Positions 25,415-32,433 of a stretch of 41,489 bases of DNA are shown here, one piece after another. A model generated the notes under the pieces. It saw nothing but the letters and a program-made list of their open reading frames with translations, had not been told where the DNA came from and ran no database searches. Position 1 is the first letter of the stretch; every line of letters begins with the position of its first letter. The translations under genes and the position numbers were made by a program. Source of the stretch: Acidobacteriota bacterium (GTDB lineage: Bacteria > Acidobacteriota > Polarisedimenticolia > J045); assembly GCA_025456425.1 (NCBI GenBank), contig JALOKP010000019.1:1-41489 (forward strand), given 5' to 3'.

Positions 25415-26311
25415 CTACGGGCAGCGGTCCGGGGAAGCCGCGATCTCGCCGTCGCGGGATCCGGCCTGTCCCGGGCCACCCGAGTCGTACGTGCCGGCGG
25501 CGCCGCAGTTGGCGGCCCGCACCAGGTAGAAGATCCCCTCCGCCGGGGAGGGGTCGATCGTCGTCAGCAGCGAGGGCGCGGCCGTCCGGCGGGCCTCGCA
25601 CCCGGTCAGGGCCAAGGAGAAGTCGCCACCGGTCGTTGCGAGCGCGCGCAGGTCGCCGCGCACCACGTCGTAAGCCGACGCGCTGGGGATCACGCTCCAG
25701 CCGAGCCAGGTCCCCTCCGGTGCCCGGTCGAGATCGAGCTGCGGGATGCCGGCCGGGGGCGACGGGGCCGGGAAGCAGCGCCACGCCGTCTCGATCACCA
25801 AGGGCAGGGTGCCGGTGCCCCGGAAGGCGATCCACCCGATGTTCTCGCCCCAGGCGTGGCCGGCGAAGATCCCGTTGCTAGGGTCGATCGTCACGCCGGC
25901 GCCGGAGGGACCGAAGTCGATCCAACCGGCGTTCTCGGCCCAGGCGAATCCCGACAGTTGGCCCTGCCCGTCGTTGAGGACGCCGTACGCGACGGTCCCG
26001 CAGGTGCCGCGGTTGCGGCACGACAGGCTGATCCAGCCCAGGTTCTCGGCCCAGAGCCAGCCGGTCAACTCGAAGTCGGAGACCAGGATCCCGGGCCCGA
26101 GGGGACCCTGGGGTCGCGCATTGAGCCAGCCCGCGTTCTCGCTCCAGGCGTAGCGGAACCCGGCGTCGTCGGGATCGATGTTGGACTGCGCGAGGGCCGG
26201 CGCCGGGACCAGTCCCACCGCCAGCACAAACAACCCGGTCGCTAGGATTCCGCCCGCTCTGCACGGCCGCCCTCGCGCCACCGTCCGCGTCCTTCCGCTG
26301 AGCGCGCTCAT
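25415..26311 (-). CDS. Secreted WxENxGW-repeat protein with shared C-terminal domain
   Basis: A 298-residue exported protein (signal peptide to about residue 42, cleavage ALA-Q). Residues 50-165 contain repeats spaced by about 30 residues: AWSENAGWLNA, LWAENLGWISL, AWAENAGWIDF and AWGENIGWIAF. From residue 185 there is an Fn3-like module ending YDVVRG, FYLVRAANC, AGTYDSGG, AGSRDGEI and a terminal CP, clearly homologous to the C-terminus of the 1181-residue protein at 9866. Function unknown; a surface or secreted structural role is likely. GGAGGAA precedes the ATG; only 19-21 bases separate it from both beta-helix neighbours, so the three form an operon. Confidence 0.78.
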   Translation of the reverse strand: MSALSGRTRTVARGRPCRAGGILATGLFVLAVGLVPAPALAQSNIDPDDAGFRYAWSENAGWLNARPQGPLGPGILVSDFELTGWLWAENLGWISLSCRNRGTCGTVAYGVLNDGQGQLSGFAWAENAGWIDFGPSGAGVTIDPSNGIFAGHAWGENIGWIAFRGTGTLPLVIETAWRCFPAPSPPAGIPQLDLDRAPEGTWLGWSVIPSASAYDVVRGDLRALATTGGDFSLALTGCEARRTAAPSLLTTIDPSPAEGIFYLVRAANCGAAGTYDSGGPGQAGSRDGEIAASPDRCP

Positions 26312-26332
26312 CGTTCCTCCCGCGAGTCCGCG

Positions 26333-27439
26333 TCAGAAGCGGAAGTTGGCGTACGGGTTGCCGGAGGTGACGACCCCGCCGGCGGTCACGTCCAGGATCT
26401 CGCCGGCCGCGTTGGCCGGGTCGATTTCGTAGGACGTGCTGCAGGCCGAGACCGAGTTCCCGGCGAGCAGATTGCGGGAGTTGCCCAGGGCGTGGATCCC
26501 CGTACCGCTGCCCCCGCAGCCGACCAGGTTGCGCAAAACGGTGTTGCCGCTCACTCCCTCCTCGATCGCGATCCCGGTGTCCCACGTCGTCACGAGGTTG
26601 CCCTCGACGCGGTTGTTGCTGCCGGTGACCCAAACGCCGGTCGCGTTGCTGAACATCACGTTGTCCGTCACCATCACGCTGCCGGATGCGACGATCCCCT
26701 GCGCATTGCTGTTCGAGACGCAGTGCGACACCAGTCCGCTCCCGTTGACCTGGATCCCGGCCCCCGCGTTGCCGGTCGCGACCGACTCGACGATGCTGCA
26801 GCTCTCGCCGTTGAGCACGAAGCCGATCTCACTCGCCGTCACGGTGGTGGACCGGATGGCGCTCAACGCCTCGACCTGCACGCCGGGGCCGTTCGGGTGG
26901 TTGCGGACCGTGACCCCGTCGACCAGGCTGCGGAAGCCCATCCAGATCGCGATCGAGCTGGTACGCGAGCCGCTCTCCTCGGAGAGCACGTCGAGGATCT
27001 GGCAGGCCTGGCAGTTCACGCCGAAGATGCTGTTGACAGGCCAGCCGCGGATGATCCCGTTCCGTACCACGCAGTTCTGGAGGCCGCCCAGGAAGTTGAT
27101 TCCGGAGTCGGAGTCCGGTGTTCCGAGCAGCGCGTAGCCGTTGAGGTCGAGTTCGACGTTGCCGGACAGGATCTCGATCGCCGTCTTCCCCGGACCCCCG
27201 ACGACGTTGTCGACGAGGTAGTAGGAGCCCGGCTGGTCGATCGTGTAGACGGCGTGCGCCGAGCCGGGGAGCGACTGGACCGGAATGCGCGGCTCGACCT
27301 CGGCGAGTGTCTTCATCGTCGGCGCCGGGGGGCCCGGCGGCTCGAGGCTTCCGGCGCGGGCGAGACCGCCCGCGGGGAGGGCGAACGCTGCGGAAACGAC
27401 CAAGACGACGCAACCGCGCCACCGTGCTGCGCTGTGCAT
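26333..27439 (-). CDS. Secreted right-handed beta-helix protein (copy 2)
   Basis: A 368-residue paralogue of copy 1. The signal peptide (ends near ARA-G) is followed by SLEPPGPPAPTMKTLAEVEPRIP, IDQPGSYYLVDNVVG and VELDLNGY, then beta-helix rungs (GVTVRNHPNGPGVQV, ATGNAGAGIQVNGSG, NRVEGNLV) and a terminal NPYANFRF. Conserved N-terminal and C-terminal blocks with a divergent helix suggest duplication followed by change of surface residues. GGGGAGG lies 7 bases before the ATG at 27439. It is the first gene of the three-gene secreted-protein operon. Confidence 0.8.
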   Translation of the reverse strand: MHSAARWRGCVVLVVSAAFALPAGGLARAGSLEPPGPPAPTMKTLAEVEPRIPVQSLPGSAHAVYTIDQPGSYYLVDNVVGGPGKTAIEILSGNVELDLNGYALLGTPDSDSGINFLGGLQNCVVRNGIIRGWPVNSIFGVNCQACQILDVLSEESGSRTSSIAIWMGFRSLVDGVTVRNHPNGPGVQVEALSAIRSTTVTASEIGFVLNGESCSIVESVATGNAGAGIQVNGSGLVSHCVSNSNAQGIVASGSVMVTDNVMFSNATGVWVTGSNNRVEGNLVTTWDTGIAIEEGVSGNTVLRNLVGCGGSGTGIHALGNSRNLLAGNSVSACSTSYEIDPANAAGEILDVTAGGVVTSGNPYANFRF

Positions 27440-27687
27440 GCGACCTCCCCGTGCGACCGGAATGGCAGGCCGCACACGCACGCTCCGGCGTCTACGAATG
27501 TGCCGGGCGACGGAGACGTCGCACGCGGAGTCCCCATTCCGCATCGGAAGCGTACGCCGCCCGTCCGAAGTTGGGGGGATTTACGAATTCGCGTCATAGG
27601 GTGAGGCGGTCGTGTTTCCGACCCGGAACCACCTGGGGACCGGCGTGTCGGCGCCCGGCGATCGGTGCCAGCGCCCGCGGAATGCGG

Positions 27688-27752
27688 GATTACTTGCGGG
27701 CTAACTCAAGTTCGTAATCAGTTCTGTAAGTCCGCAATCGTAACCAGCCCTG
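27688..27752 (+). promoter_or_regulatory. Repeat cluster, candidate activator binding sites
   Basis: Three related signals lie 57-120 bases upstream of the predicted sigma-54 start. An inverted repeat, TTGCGGGCTAAC (27694-27705) against GTAAGTCCGCAA (27726-27737), matches at 10 of 12 positions with centres 32 bp apart. A direct repeat, TCGTAATCAGTTCTG (27712) and TCGTAACCAGCCCTG (27738), matches at 12 of 15 with a 26-bp offset. GATTAC (27688-27693) and GTAATC (27714-27719) form a perfect inverted pair. The position fits an enhancer-binding-protein site. Confidence 0.4.
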
Positions 27753-27782
27753 CCCCAAGTGGCCTGATTTCTGCGTGTTGGG

Positions 27783-27798
27783 CGGCATAGATCTTGCA
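27783..27798 (+). promoter_or_regulatory. Sigma-54 (RpoN) promoter of the electron-transfer operon
   Basis: CGGCATAGATCTTGCA matches the -24/-12 consensus TGGCACG-N4-TTGCW at 9 of 12 defined positions, with the invariant GG (27784-27785) and GC (27796-27797) exactly 10 bases apart and a perfect TTGCA. The predicted start near 27809 leaves a leader of about 48 bases with AGGGGAG before the ATG at 27857. Sigma-54 needs an ATP-driven activator, consistent with the upstream repeats. Confidence 0.6.
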
Positions 27799-27856
27799 AA
27801 ACGCGGTTAGCAGCAGACCTAAGGACGACGCCACGAGGCCGCAGGGGAGCCGCCGA

Positions 27857-28951
27857 ATGCAGGAAGCTCACGGGACCGACGCCCGGTCCGCGGGCGAGGC
27901 CGCGCGCGCCGCTCGCGTCGATCCCGGCCCGTCGCACCCCCCGCCCGGCGCACGAACCGTCCCGCCCCGCGCCCCGCACCGCGAGGTCGGCCGGATCGAT
28001 CACGGCCCCTCCCGGCCGGCCCCGCCCCCCGCCCGCCCGCTCGCGCCGGCCGCTGTCCCGGCAGCTCCCCGGGCCGCCGCCGCGCCGAAGACCGCCGCCA
28101 ACCCCCGGCTGGCCTATCTCCCCGTCGCCGTGCTCCTGGCGATCTCGCTGCTCGGCAGCCCCTACTACCTGCTCTCGCAGGCCGGCCGCGTGCGGCACCC
28201 GTGGCACGCGGCGCTCCGTCCCTCGGGCACCGTCGGACAGTCGATCGGCATCTTCGCCTTCGCTCTGTTTCTCTTCCTGTGGCTCTACCCGCTGCGCAAG
28301 CGGGTGCGCTGGCTCGCCTTCACCGGCTCGGTGCCGCGCTGGCTCGACGTGCACGTCGCGGCCGGGATCGTGGTGCCGCTCGCGGGGGCGGTGCACGCCG
28401 GCTGGCGCTTCCGCGGCCTGATCGGGCTCGGCTACGCGGCGATGCTGGTCGTCGCGCTGTCGGGTGTGATCGGCCGCTACATCTACGTCCGCATCCCGCG
28501 CCGCAGGGACGGCCTCGAGCTGTCGCGCGAGGAGGCCGCCGGCCGCCGGCGCGAGCTGATCGCGGAAATCGCGGCGGCGACCGGGCTCGACCCGCAGCGG
28601 ATCGAGACCATGCTCGCCCCGGCCGCCGCCGACGCCGCGCGCCTCGGCCTGGCCGCGGCCGTCGCGCAGATGGTGCGCGACGACGTCGCGCGCCGGCGCG
28701 CCGCGCGGCGTCTCGCCGCCGAGATCCGCAGCGCGCGGCCGCACGCGCTCGACGGGCGCGCGCTGCGCCGGGTGCAGGCTCTGGCGCGGCGCGAGATGGC
28801 GCTGGCGCAGCAGGCCCGGATGCTCGACGCGACGCACCGACTCTTCCGGTTCTGGCACGCGGCGCACCAGCCGGTCGCGATCTCGGCCCTCGTCGCCGTC
28901 GCGGTCCACGTCGCGGTCGTGGTCGCCGTCGGCGCGACCTGGTTCCGGTGA
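27857..28951 (+). CDS. Cytochrome-b-like inner-membrane protein of the electron-transfer operon
   Basis: A 364-residue membrane protein. The first 70 residues are Pro/Ala-rich and soluble; five hydrophobic helices follow (starting near LAYLPVAVLLAISLL, GIFAFALFLFLWLY, VHVAAGIVVPLAGAVHAG, LGYAAMLVVALSGVIG, AISALVAVAVHVAVVV), with an Arg/Ala-rich coiled cytosolic loop between helix 4 and helix 5. His residues inside helix 3 and helix 5 and in HAAHQP could bind b-type hemes. The GRYIYVRIPRRRDGLELS motif after helix 4 is one I associate with proteins next to FeS/FAD oxidoreductases and multiheme cytochromes. Likely passes electrons from the flavoprotein encoded next to the periplasmic cytochromes. 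Function inferred; the start at 27857 has AGGGGAG upstream. Confidence 0.65.
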   Translation: MQEAHGTDARSAGEAARAARVDPGPSHPPPGARTVPPRAPHREVGRIDHGPSRPAPPPARPLAPAAVPAAPRAAAAPKTAANPRLAYLPVAVLLAISLLGSPYYLLSQAGRVRHPWHAALRPSGTVGQSIGIFAFALFLFLWLYPLRKRVRWLAFTGSVPRWLDVHVAAGIVVPLAGAVHAGWRFRGLIGLGYAAMLVVALSGVIGRYIYVRIPRRRDGLELSREEAAGRRRELIAEIAAATGLDPQRIETMLAPAAADAARLGLAAAVAQMVRDDVARRRAARRLAAEIRSARPHALDGRALRRVQALARREMALAQQARMLDATHRLFRFWHAAHQPVAISALVAVAVHVAVVVAVGATWFR

Positions 28952-28964
28952 GGAGCGGGCCGCC

Positions 28965-30443
28965 GTGGAGATGATCCTCACCGTCGTCGCGTTCTTCGCG
29001 CTGACGCTGTTCCTCGTTCGGCGCCACCTGCGCGCGGCCGGCGGAACCGGCGCCGCGCCGCCAGCCCCGGCGCTCCCGGCCAGGCCGTGTCCACGCTGCC
29101 GCACCGCGGTGCCGGGCGGCTCCGCCTTCTGCCCCGCCTGCGGCGTGCCGCAGCAGGTCTTCGAGGTCGTCGCCGCGCGCGAGGTGCCGGAGGCGGGAGA
29201 AGCCGGGGCGGGGCCAGCGGGCGGAGCACTGCACGCCGTCGTGCGCGCCGACGTCTGCGTCGGCTGCGGCACCTGCGTCGCGGCCTGCCCCGAGCCGGGC
29301 GCGATCCGCCTGCAGGGGAAGCTGGCGGTCGTCGAGACCGCGCTCTGCCAGGGGCACGGCAAGTGCGTCGAGGCCTGCCCGGTCGGAGGGATCGTGCTCT
29401 CGAGCGGCGCGGCGGTGCACCGCGTCGAGGTTCCGGCGCTGAGCGGCTGCTTCGAGAGCAGCGTGCCGGGGCTCTACATCGTCGGCGAGCTGGGCGGGCG
29501 CGGTCTGATCAAGAACGCGATCAACGAGGGCAAGATCGCGGCCGAGGCAATTGCCGCCGAGCTGCGGGCCGAGCGGGCGGCGCGGGACCGCTGCGCGCCG
29601 TCGTCCGATCCAGGGCTGCTCGACCTGATCGTCGTCGGTTCCGGCCCGGCCGGGCTCTCGACCGGCCTGGAGGCGATGCGCCAGCACCTGTCCTGCGCGG
29701 TGCTCGAGCGCGGCACGCTGGCCGACTCGATCCGCAAGTACCCGCGCCACAAGCTGCTCTTCGCCGAGCCGCTCTCGATCCCGCTCTACGGCGACCTCTG
29801 GATCAGCGACGCCTCGAAGGAAACGCTGCTCGAGGTCTGGCAGACGATCATCTCCAACACCGGCCTCGACGTGCGGGTGCAGCACGAGGTCAGGAACATC
29901 CGCCGGGACGACGGCCGGTTCGTGGTCGAGACGGCGGCCGGCCCGCTGCGCGCCCGGCGCGTCGTGCTGGCGATGGGTCGGCGCGGCACGCCGCGACGGC
30001 TCGAGGTGCCGGGTGAGGAACTGGGGAAGGTCTTCTACGACATCGTGGAGATGGAGGCCTTCCAGGGCTCGCGCGTGCTGGTGGTCGGTGGCGGCGACAG
30101 CGCGATCGAGTCCGCAGTCGGTCTCGCCAACCAGCCCGGAACGGCCGTGACGCTGTCGTACCGCGGCGCGCAGTTCGAGCGCGCCAAGGAGCGCAACCGG
30201 GCCAAGCTGGACGACGCGGTCGCGCACGGCCGGCTGCGGCTGGTGCTGGAAAGCCGGGTGCGCGCGATCCGCGAGGACGCGGTCGAGCTGGAGCACGGCG
30301 GGACGTGCCACCGGCTTCCCAACGACTACGTGATCCTGCGCCTGGGCGGGGAACCGCCATTCGCCTTCCTCGAGCGGCTCGGCGTGCGGATCGTGAAGAA
30401 GGACCTGCCGCTGGCGGGCAGCAGCGAGGCCGCCGTTGCGTAG
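28965..30443 (+). CDS. Membrane-anchored zinc-ribbon / 2[4Fe-4S] / FAD-NAD(P) oxidoreductase
   Basis: A 492-residue electron input protein. Order: one membrane helix (residues 3-20); a zinc ribbon (C42-C45 and C56-C59); a ferredoxin domain with C98-C101-C104-C108 and a variant second site C128, H131, C134, C138 in which His sits where Cys is usual; a VPGLYIVGELGGRG segment (168-180) resembling the C-terminal FAD motif of thioredoxin reductases; then the FAD dinucleotide fold GSGPAG (225-230) and the NAD(P) site VVGGGDSAIES. No redox CxxC is present. It probably oxidises NAD(P)H or ferredoxin and reduces the membrane partner encoded upstream. GTG start with AGGAG 9 bases before; ATG 28971 is an alternative. 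Confidence 0.75.
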   Translation: MEMILTVVAFFALTLFLVRRHLRAAGGTGAAPPAPALPARPCPRCRTAVPGGSAFCPACGVPQQVFEVVAAREVPEAGEAGAGPAGGALHAVVRADVCVGCGTCVAACPEPGAIRLQGKLAVVETALCQGHGKCVEACPVGGIVLSSGAAVHRVEVPALSGCFESSVPGLYIVGELGGRGLIKNAINEGKIAAEAIAAELRAERAARDRCAPSSDPGLLDLIVVGSGPAGLSTGLEAMRQHLSCAVLERGTLADSIRKYPRHKLLFAEPLSIPLYGDLWISDASKETLLEVWQTIISNTGLDVRVQHEVRNIRRDDGRFVVETAAGPLRARRVVLAMGRRGTPRRLEVPGEELGKVFYDIVEMEAFQGSRVLVVGGGDSAIESAVGLANQPGTAVTLSYRGAQFERAKERNRAKLDDAVAHGRLRLVLESRVRAIREDAVELEHGGTCHRLPNDYVILRLGGEPPFAFLERLGVRIVKKDLPLAGSSEAAVA

Positions 30444-32433
30444 CCCGCGGCGACGGTGCGGGGCCGCGGTGTTCGCGGCGGCCATGCTCGCGGCCGCCGC
30501 GGCGGGCCCGGTGCGGTCGCAGGTTTCGCCGGGCGAGTTGTCCCGGGCGCACGCCACGCTCGGCGGCGCGCTGCAGTGCATGCGGTGCCACTCCGCCGGG
30601 CGGGACGGCGTCGCCCCGCAGTGCCTGGAATGTCACAAGGAGATCGCGTGGCTCGCGGGACGCGATCGCGGGCTGCACGCGGCGGTCGAGGGGAAGGACT
30701 GCGCCACCTGCCATCCCGAGCACGCGGGGGCCGACTTCGCGCTGGTCCAGTGGGAAGAGGGGGCGGCCGAGCGGTTCGACCACCGCCGCGCCGGCTGGCC
30801 GCTGGAGGGAAAGCACGCGGAGCAGCGCTGCGGCGCCTGCCACAAGGCGGCGTTCCGGGTCTCGGAGGCGCAACGCCTGTCGCCGCGGCGCGACGCGTCG
30901 CGCGGCTGGACGGGGCTCGAGACGGCGTGCGGCGCGTGTCACCGCGATCCGCACGAGAGCACGCTCGGAACCGACTGCGCGCGCTGCCACGGCACCGCCG
31001 GCTGGCGCCCCGCCGCGGGCTTCGACCACGCCCGCTCCGCGTTTCCGCTGACCGGCAAGCACCGCGACACGGCCTGCGCGAAGTGCCACCGCGCCACCCA
31101 GCCGCTGCCGCGCTTCAAGCCGCTGGCGCACGCGGAGTGCTCGGCCTGTCACGCAGATCCCCACGCCGGCCAGCTCGGCGCCCAGTGCAGCCGCTGCCAC
31201 TCCACCGAGGACTTCCGCCGCGTCGCCGAGGGGCAGTTCGATCACGGCCGCACGCGCTACCCGCTTGCCGGCCGGCACGCGGCCGTGGCCTGCGCGCGCT
31301 GTCACGACCCGAAGGCGGGCGGCGCCAAGCCGCGCTTCGACCGCTGCGGCGCCTGCCACGCCGACGCACACGACGGCCAGGCGACGCTGGCCGGGCGCCC
31401 GGCCGACTGCGCCGCCTGCCACGGCGTGCAGGGCTTCCGGCCGGCCACCTACACCGTGGCGCAGCACGCGTCGGCCCGCTACGCGCTCGAGGGGAAGCAC
31501 CGCGGCGTCGCCTGCGGGGAGTGTCACAAGAAGGGTGCGGGCAGCGGGAAGCAGGGCGCGCAACTGCGCCCGAAGTTCGGCGCCTGCCGCGACTGCCACG
31601 CCGACGCGCACCGGGGCCAGTTGGCCGCCCGCCGCGACCAGGGCGAGTGCGGCGCGTGCCACGGGCCAGAGGGCTGGAAGCCGGCGCGTTTCGGCCCCGC
31701 CGAGCACGCGGCCACGCGTTTCCCGCTCGCCGGCCGGCACGCCGCGGCGGCCTGCAGCGCGTGTCACGGCCCGGTCCGCCCGATGCTGCCGCCGCTGCCC
31801 GGTCCCGAGGCGCTCGGGACGGCGAAGGTCGCGCTCCACCTCGCCGAGCGGGGCTGCGAGTCGTGCCATCGCGATCCGCACGCCGGCCGCTTCGGGCCGA
31901 GAGGGGACCGGATGCGGGCCGGAGGCTGCGCCGACTGTCACGGCAACGGCGGCATCATGCCCAGCCTGTTCGACCTCGACGACCACGCGAAGAGCGCGTT
32001 CCCGCTCGAAGGGGCCCATCGCGCGGTGCCGTGCGTCACCTGCCACACCGAGCTGGGTCGCGCGCCGCGCGGGCCGGGCCTGCTGCTTGCGTCGACCGCC
32101 TCGGTTCCGCTCGAGTTCCGCGCGCGCCACGGCGCCTGCCGCGACTGCCACGAGACCCCGCACGGCACGCAGTTCGACGACCGCCGCGACGGCGGCGCCT
32201 GCCAGACGTGTCATGGCCTCGACTCGTTCCGCCCCGCGGCCCGCTTCGATCACGCCGCGCTGAAGAGCTTCCCGTTGACGGGCGCGCACGCGCAGGTCGC
32301 CTGCGCACGCTGCCACCCGGTGAAACAGGTCGACGGCCGACCGGTCGTCGCCTACCACCCGCTTCCGCGGCGCTGCCAGGATTGCCACGGGCGAACGCCG
32401 CCCCGCTCTGCGGAGGAAAGGGGGACCTCATGA
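30436..32433 (+). CDS. 23-heme periplasmic c-type cytochrome
   Basis: A 665-residue exported cytochrome with 23 CxxCH heme-binding motifs by direct count. The pattern F-x-H-x4-FPLxGxH-x4-CxxCH, followed by CxxCH-x-DPHxGQ-x4-CxxCH, repeats throughout and supplies extra His as distal heme ligands. A signal peptide (MRSPRRRC then AAVFAAAMLAAAAA, cleavage near VRS-Q) directs it to the periplasm. The start is ambiguous: TTG 30436 overlaps the previous gene by 8 bases and gives the best signal peptide; GTG 30468 or ATG 30484 are alternatives. The size and repeat type suggest a periplasmic wire between the inner-membrane pair and the outer-membrane module. The ends overlap neighbouring genes on both sides. 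Confidence 0.88.
   Translation: MRSPRRRCGAAVFAAAMLAAAAAGPVRSQVSPGELSRAHATLGGALQCMRCHSAGRDGVAPQCLECHKEIAWLAGRDRGLHAAVEGKDCATCHPEHAGADFALVQWEEGAAERFDHRRAGWPLEGKHAEQRCGACHKAAFRVSEAQRLSPRRDASRGWTGLETACGACHRDPHESTLGTDCARCHGTAGWRPAAGFDHARSAFPLTGKHRDTACAKCHRATQPLPRFKPLAHAECSACHADPHAGQLGAQCSRCHSTEDFRRVAEGQFDHGRTRYPLAGRHAAVACARCHDPKAGGAKPRFDRCGACHADAHDGQATLAGRPADCAACHGVQGFRPATYTVAQHASARYALEGKHRGVACGECHKKGAGSGKQGAQLRPKFGACRDCHADAHRGQLAARRDQGECGACHGPEGWKPARFGPAEHAATRFPLAGRHAAAACSACHGPVRPMLPPLPGPEALGTAKVALHLAERGCESCHRDPHAGRFGPRGDRMRAGGCADCHGNGGIMPSLFDLDDHAKSAFPLEGAHRAVPCVTCHTELGRAPRGPGLLLASTASVPLEFRARHGACRDCHETPHGTQFDDRRDGGACQTCHGLDSFRPAARFDHAALKSFPLTGAHAQVACARCHPVKQVDGRPVVAYHPLPRRCQDCHGRTPPRSAEERGTS

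Larger units (their letters stand above)
27440..27856. other. 417-bp divergent control region of the cytochrome operon
   Basis: It separates the beta-helix operon (minus) from the electron-transfer operon (plus). The part 27680-27800 is lower in GC and contains inverted and direct repeats and the sigma-54 element listed separately. The part 27440-27680 is GC-rich and I see nothing in it beyond a possible minus-strand promoter area near 27580-27600. No small gene was recognised. Confidence 0.5.
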
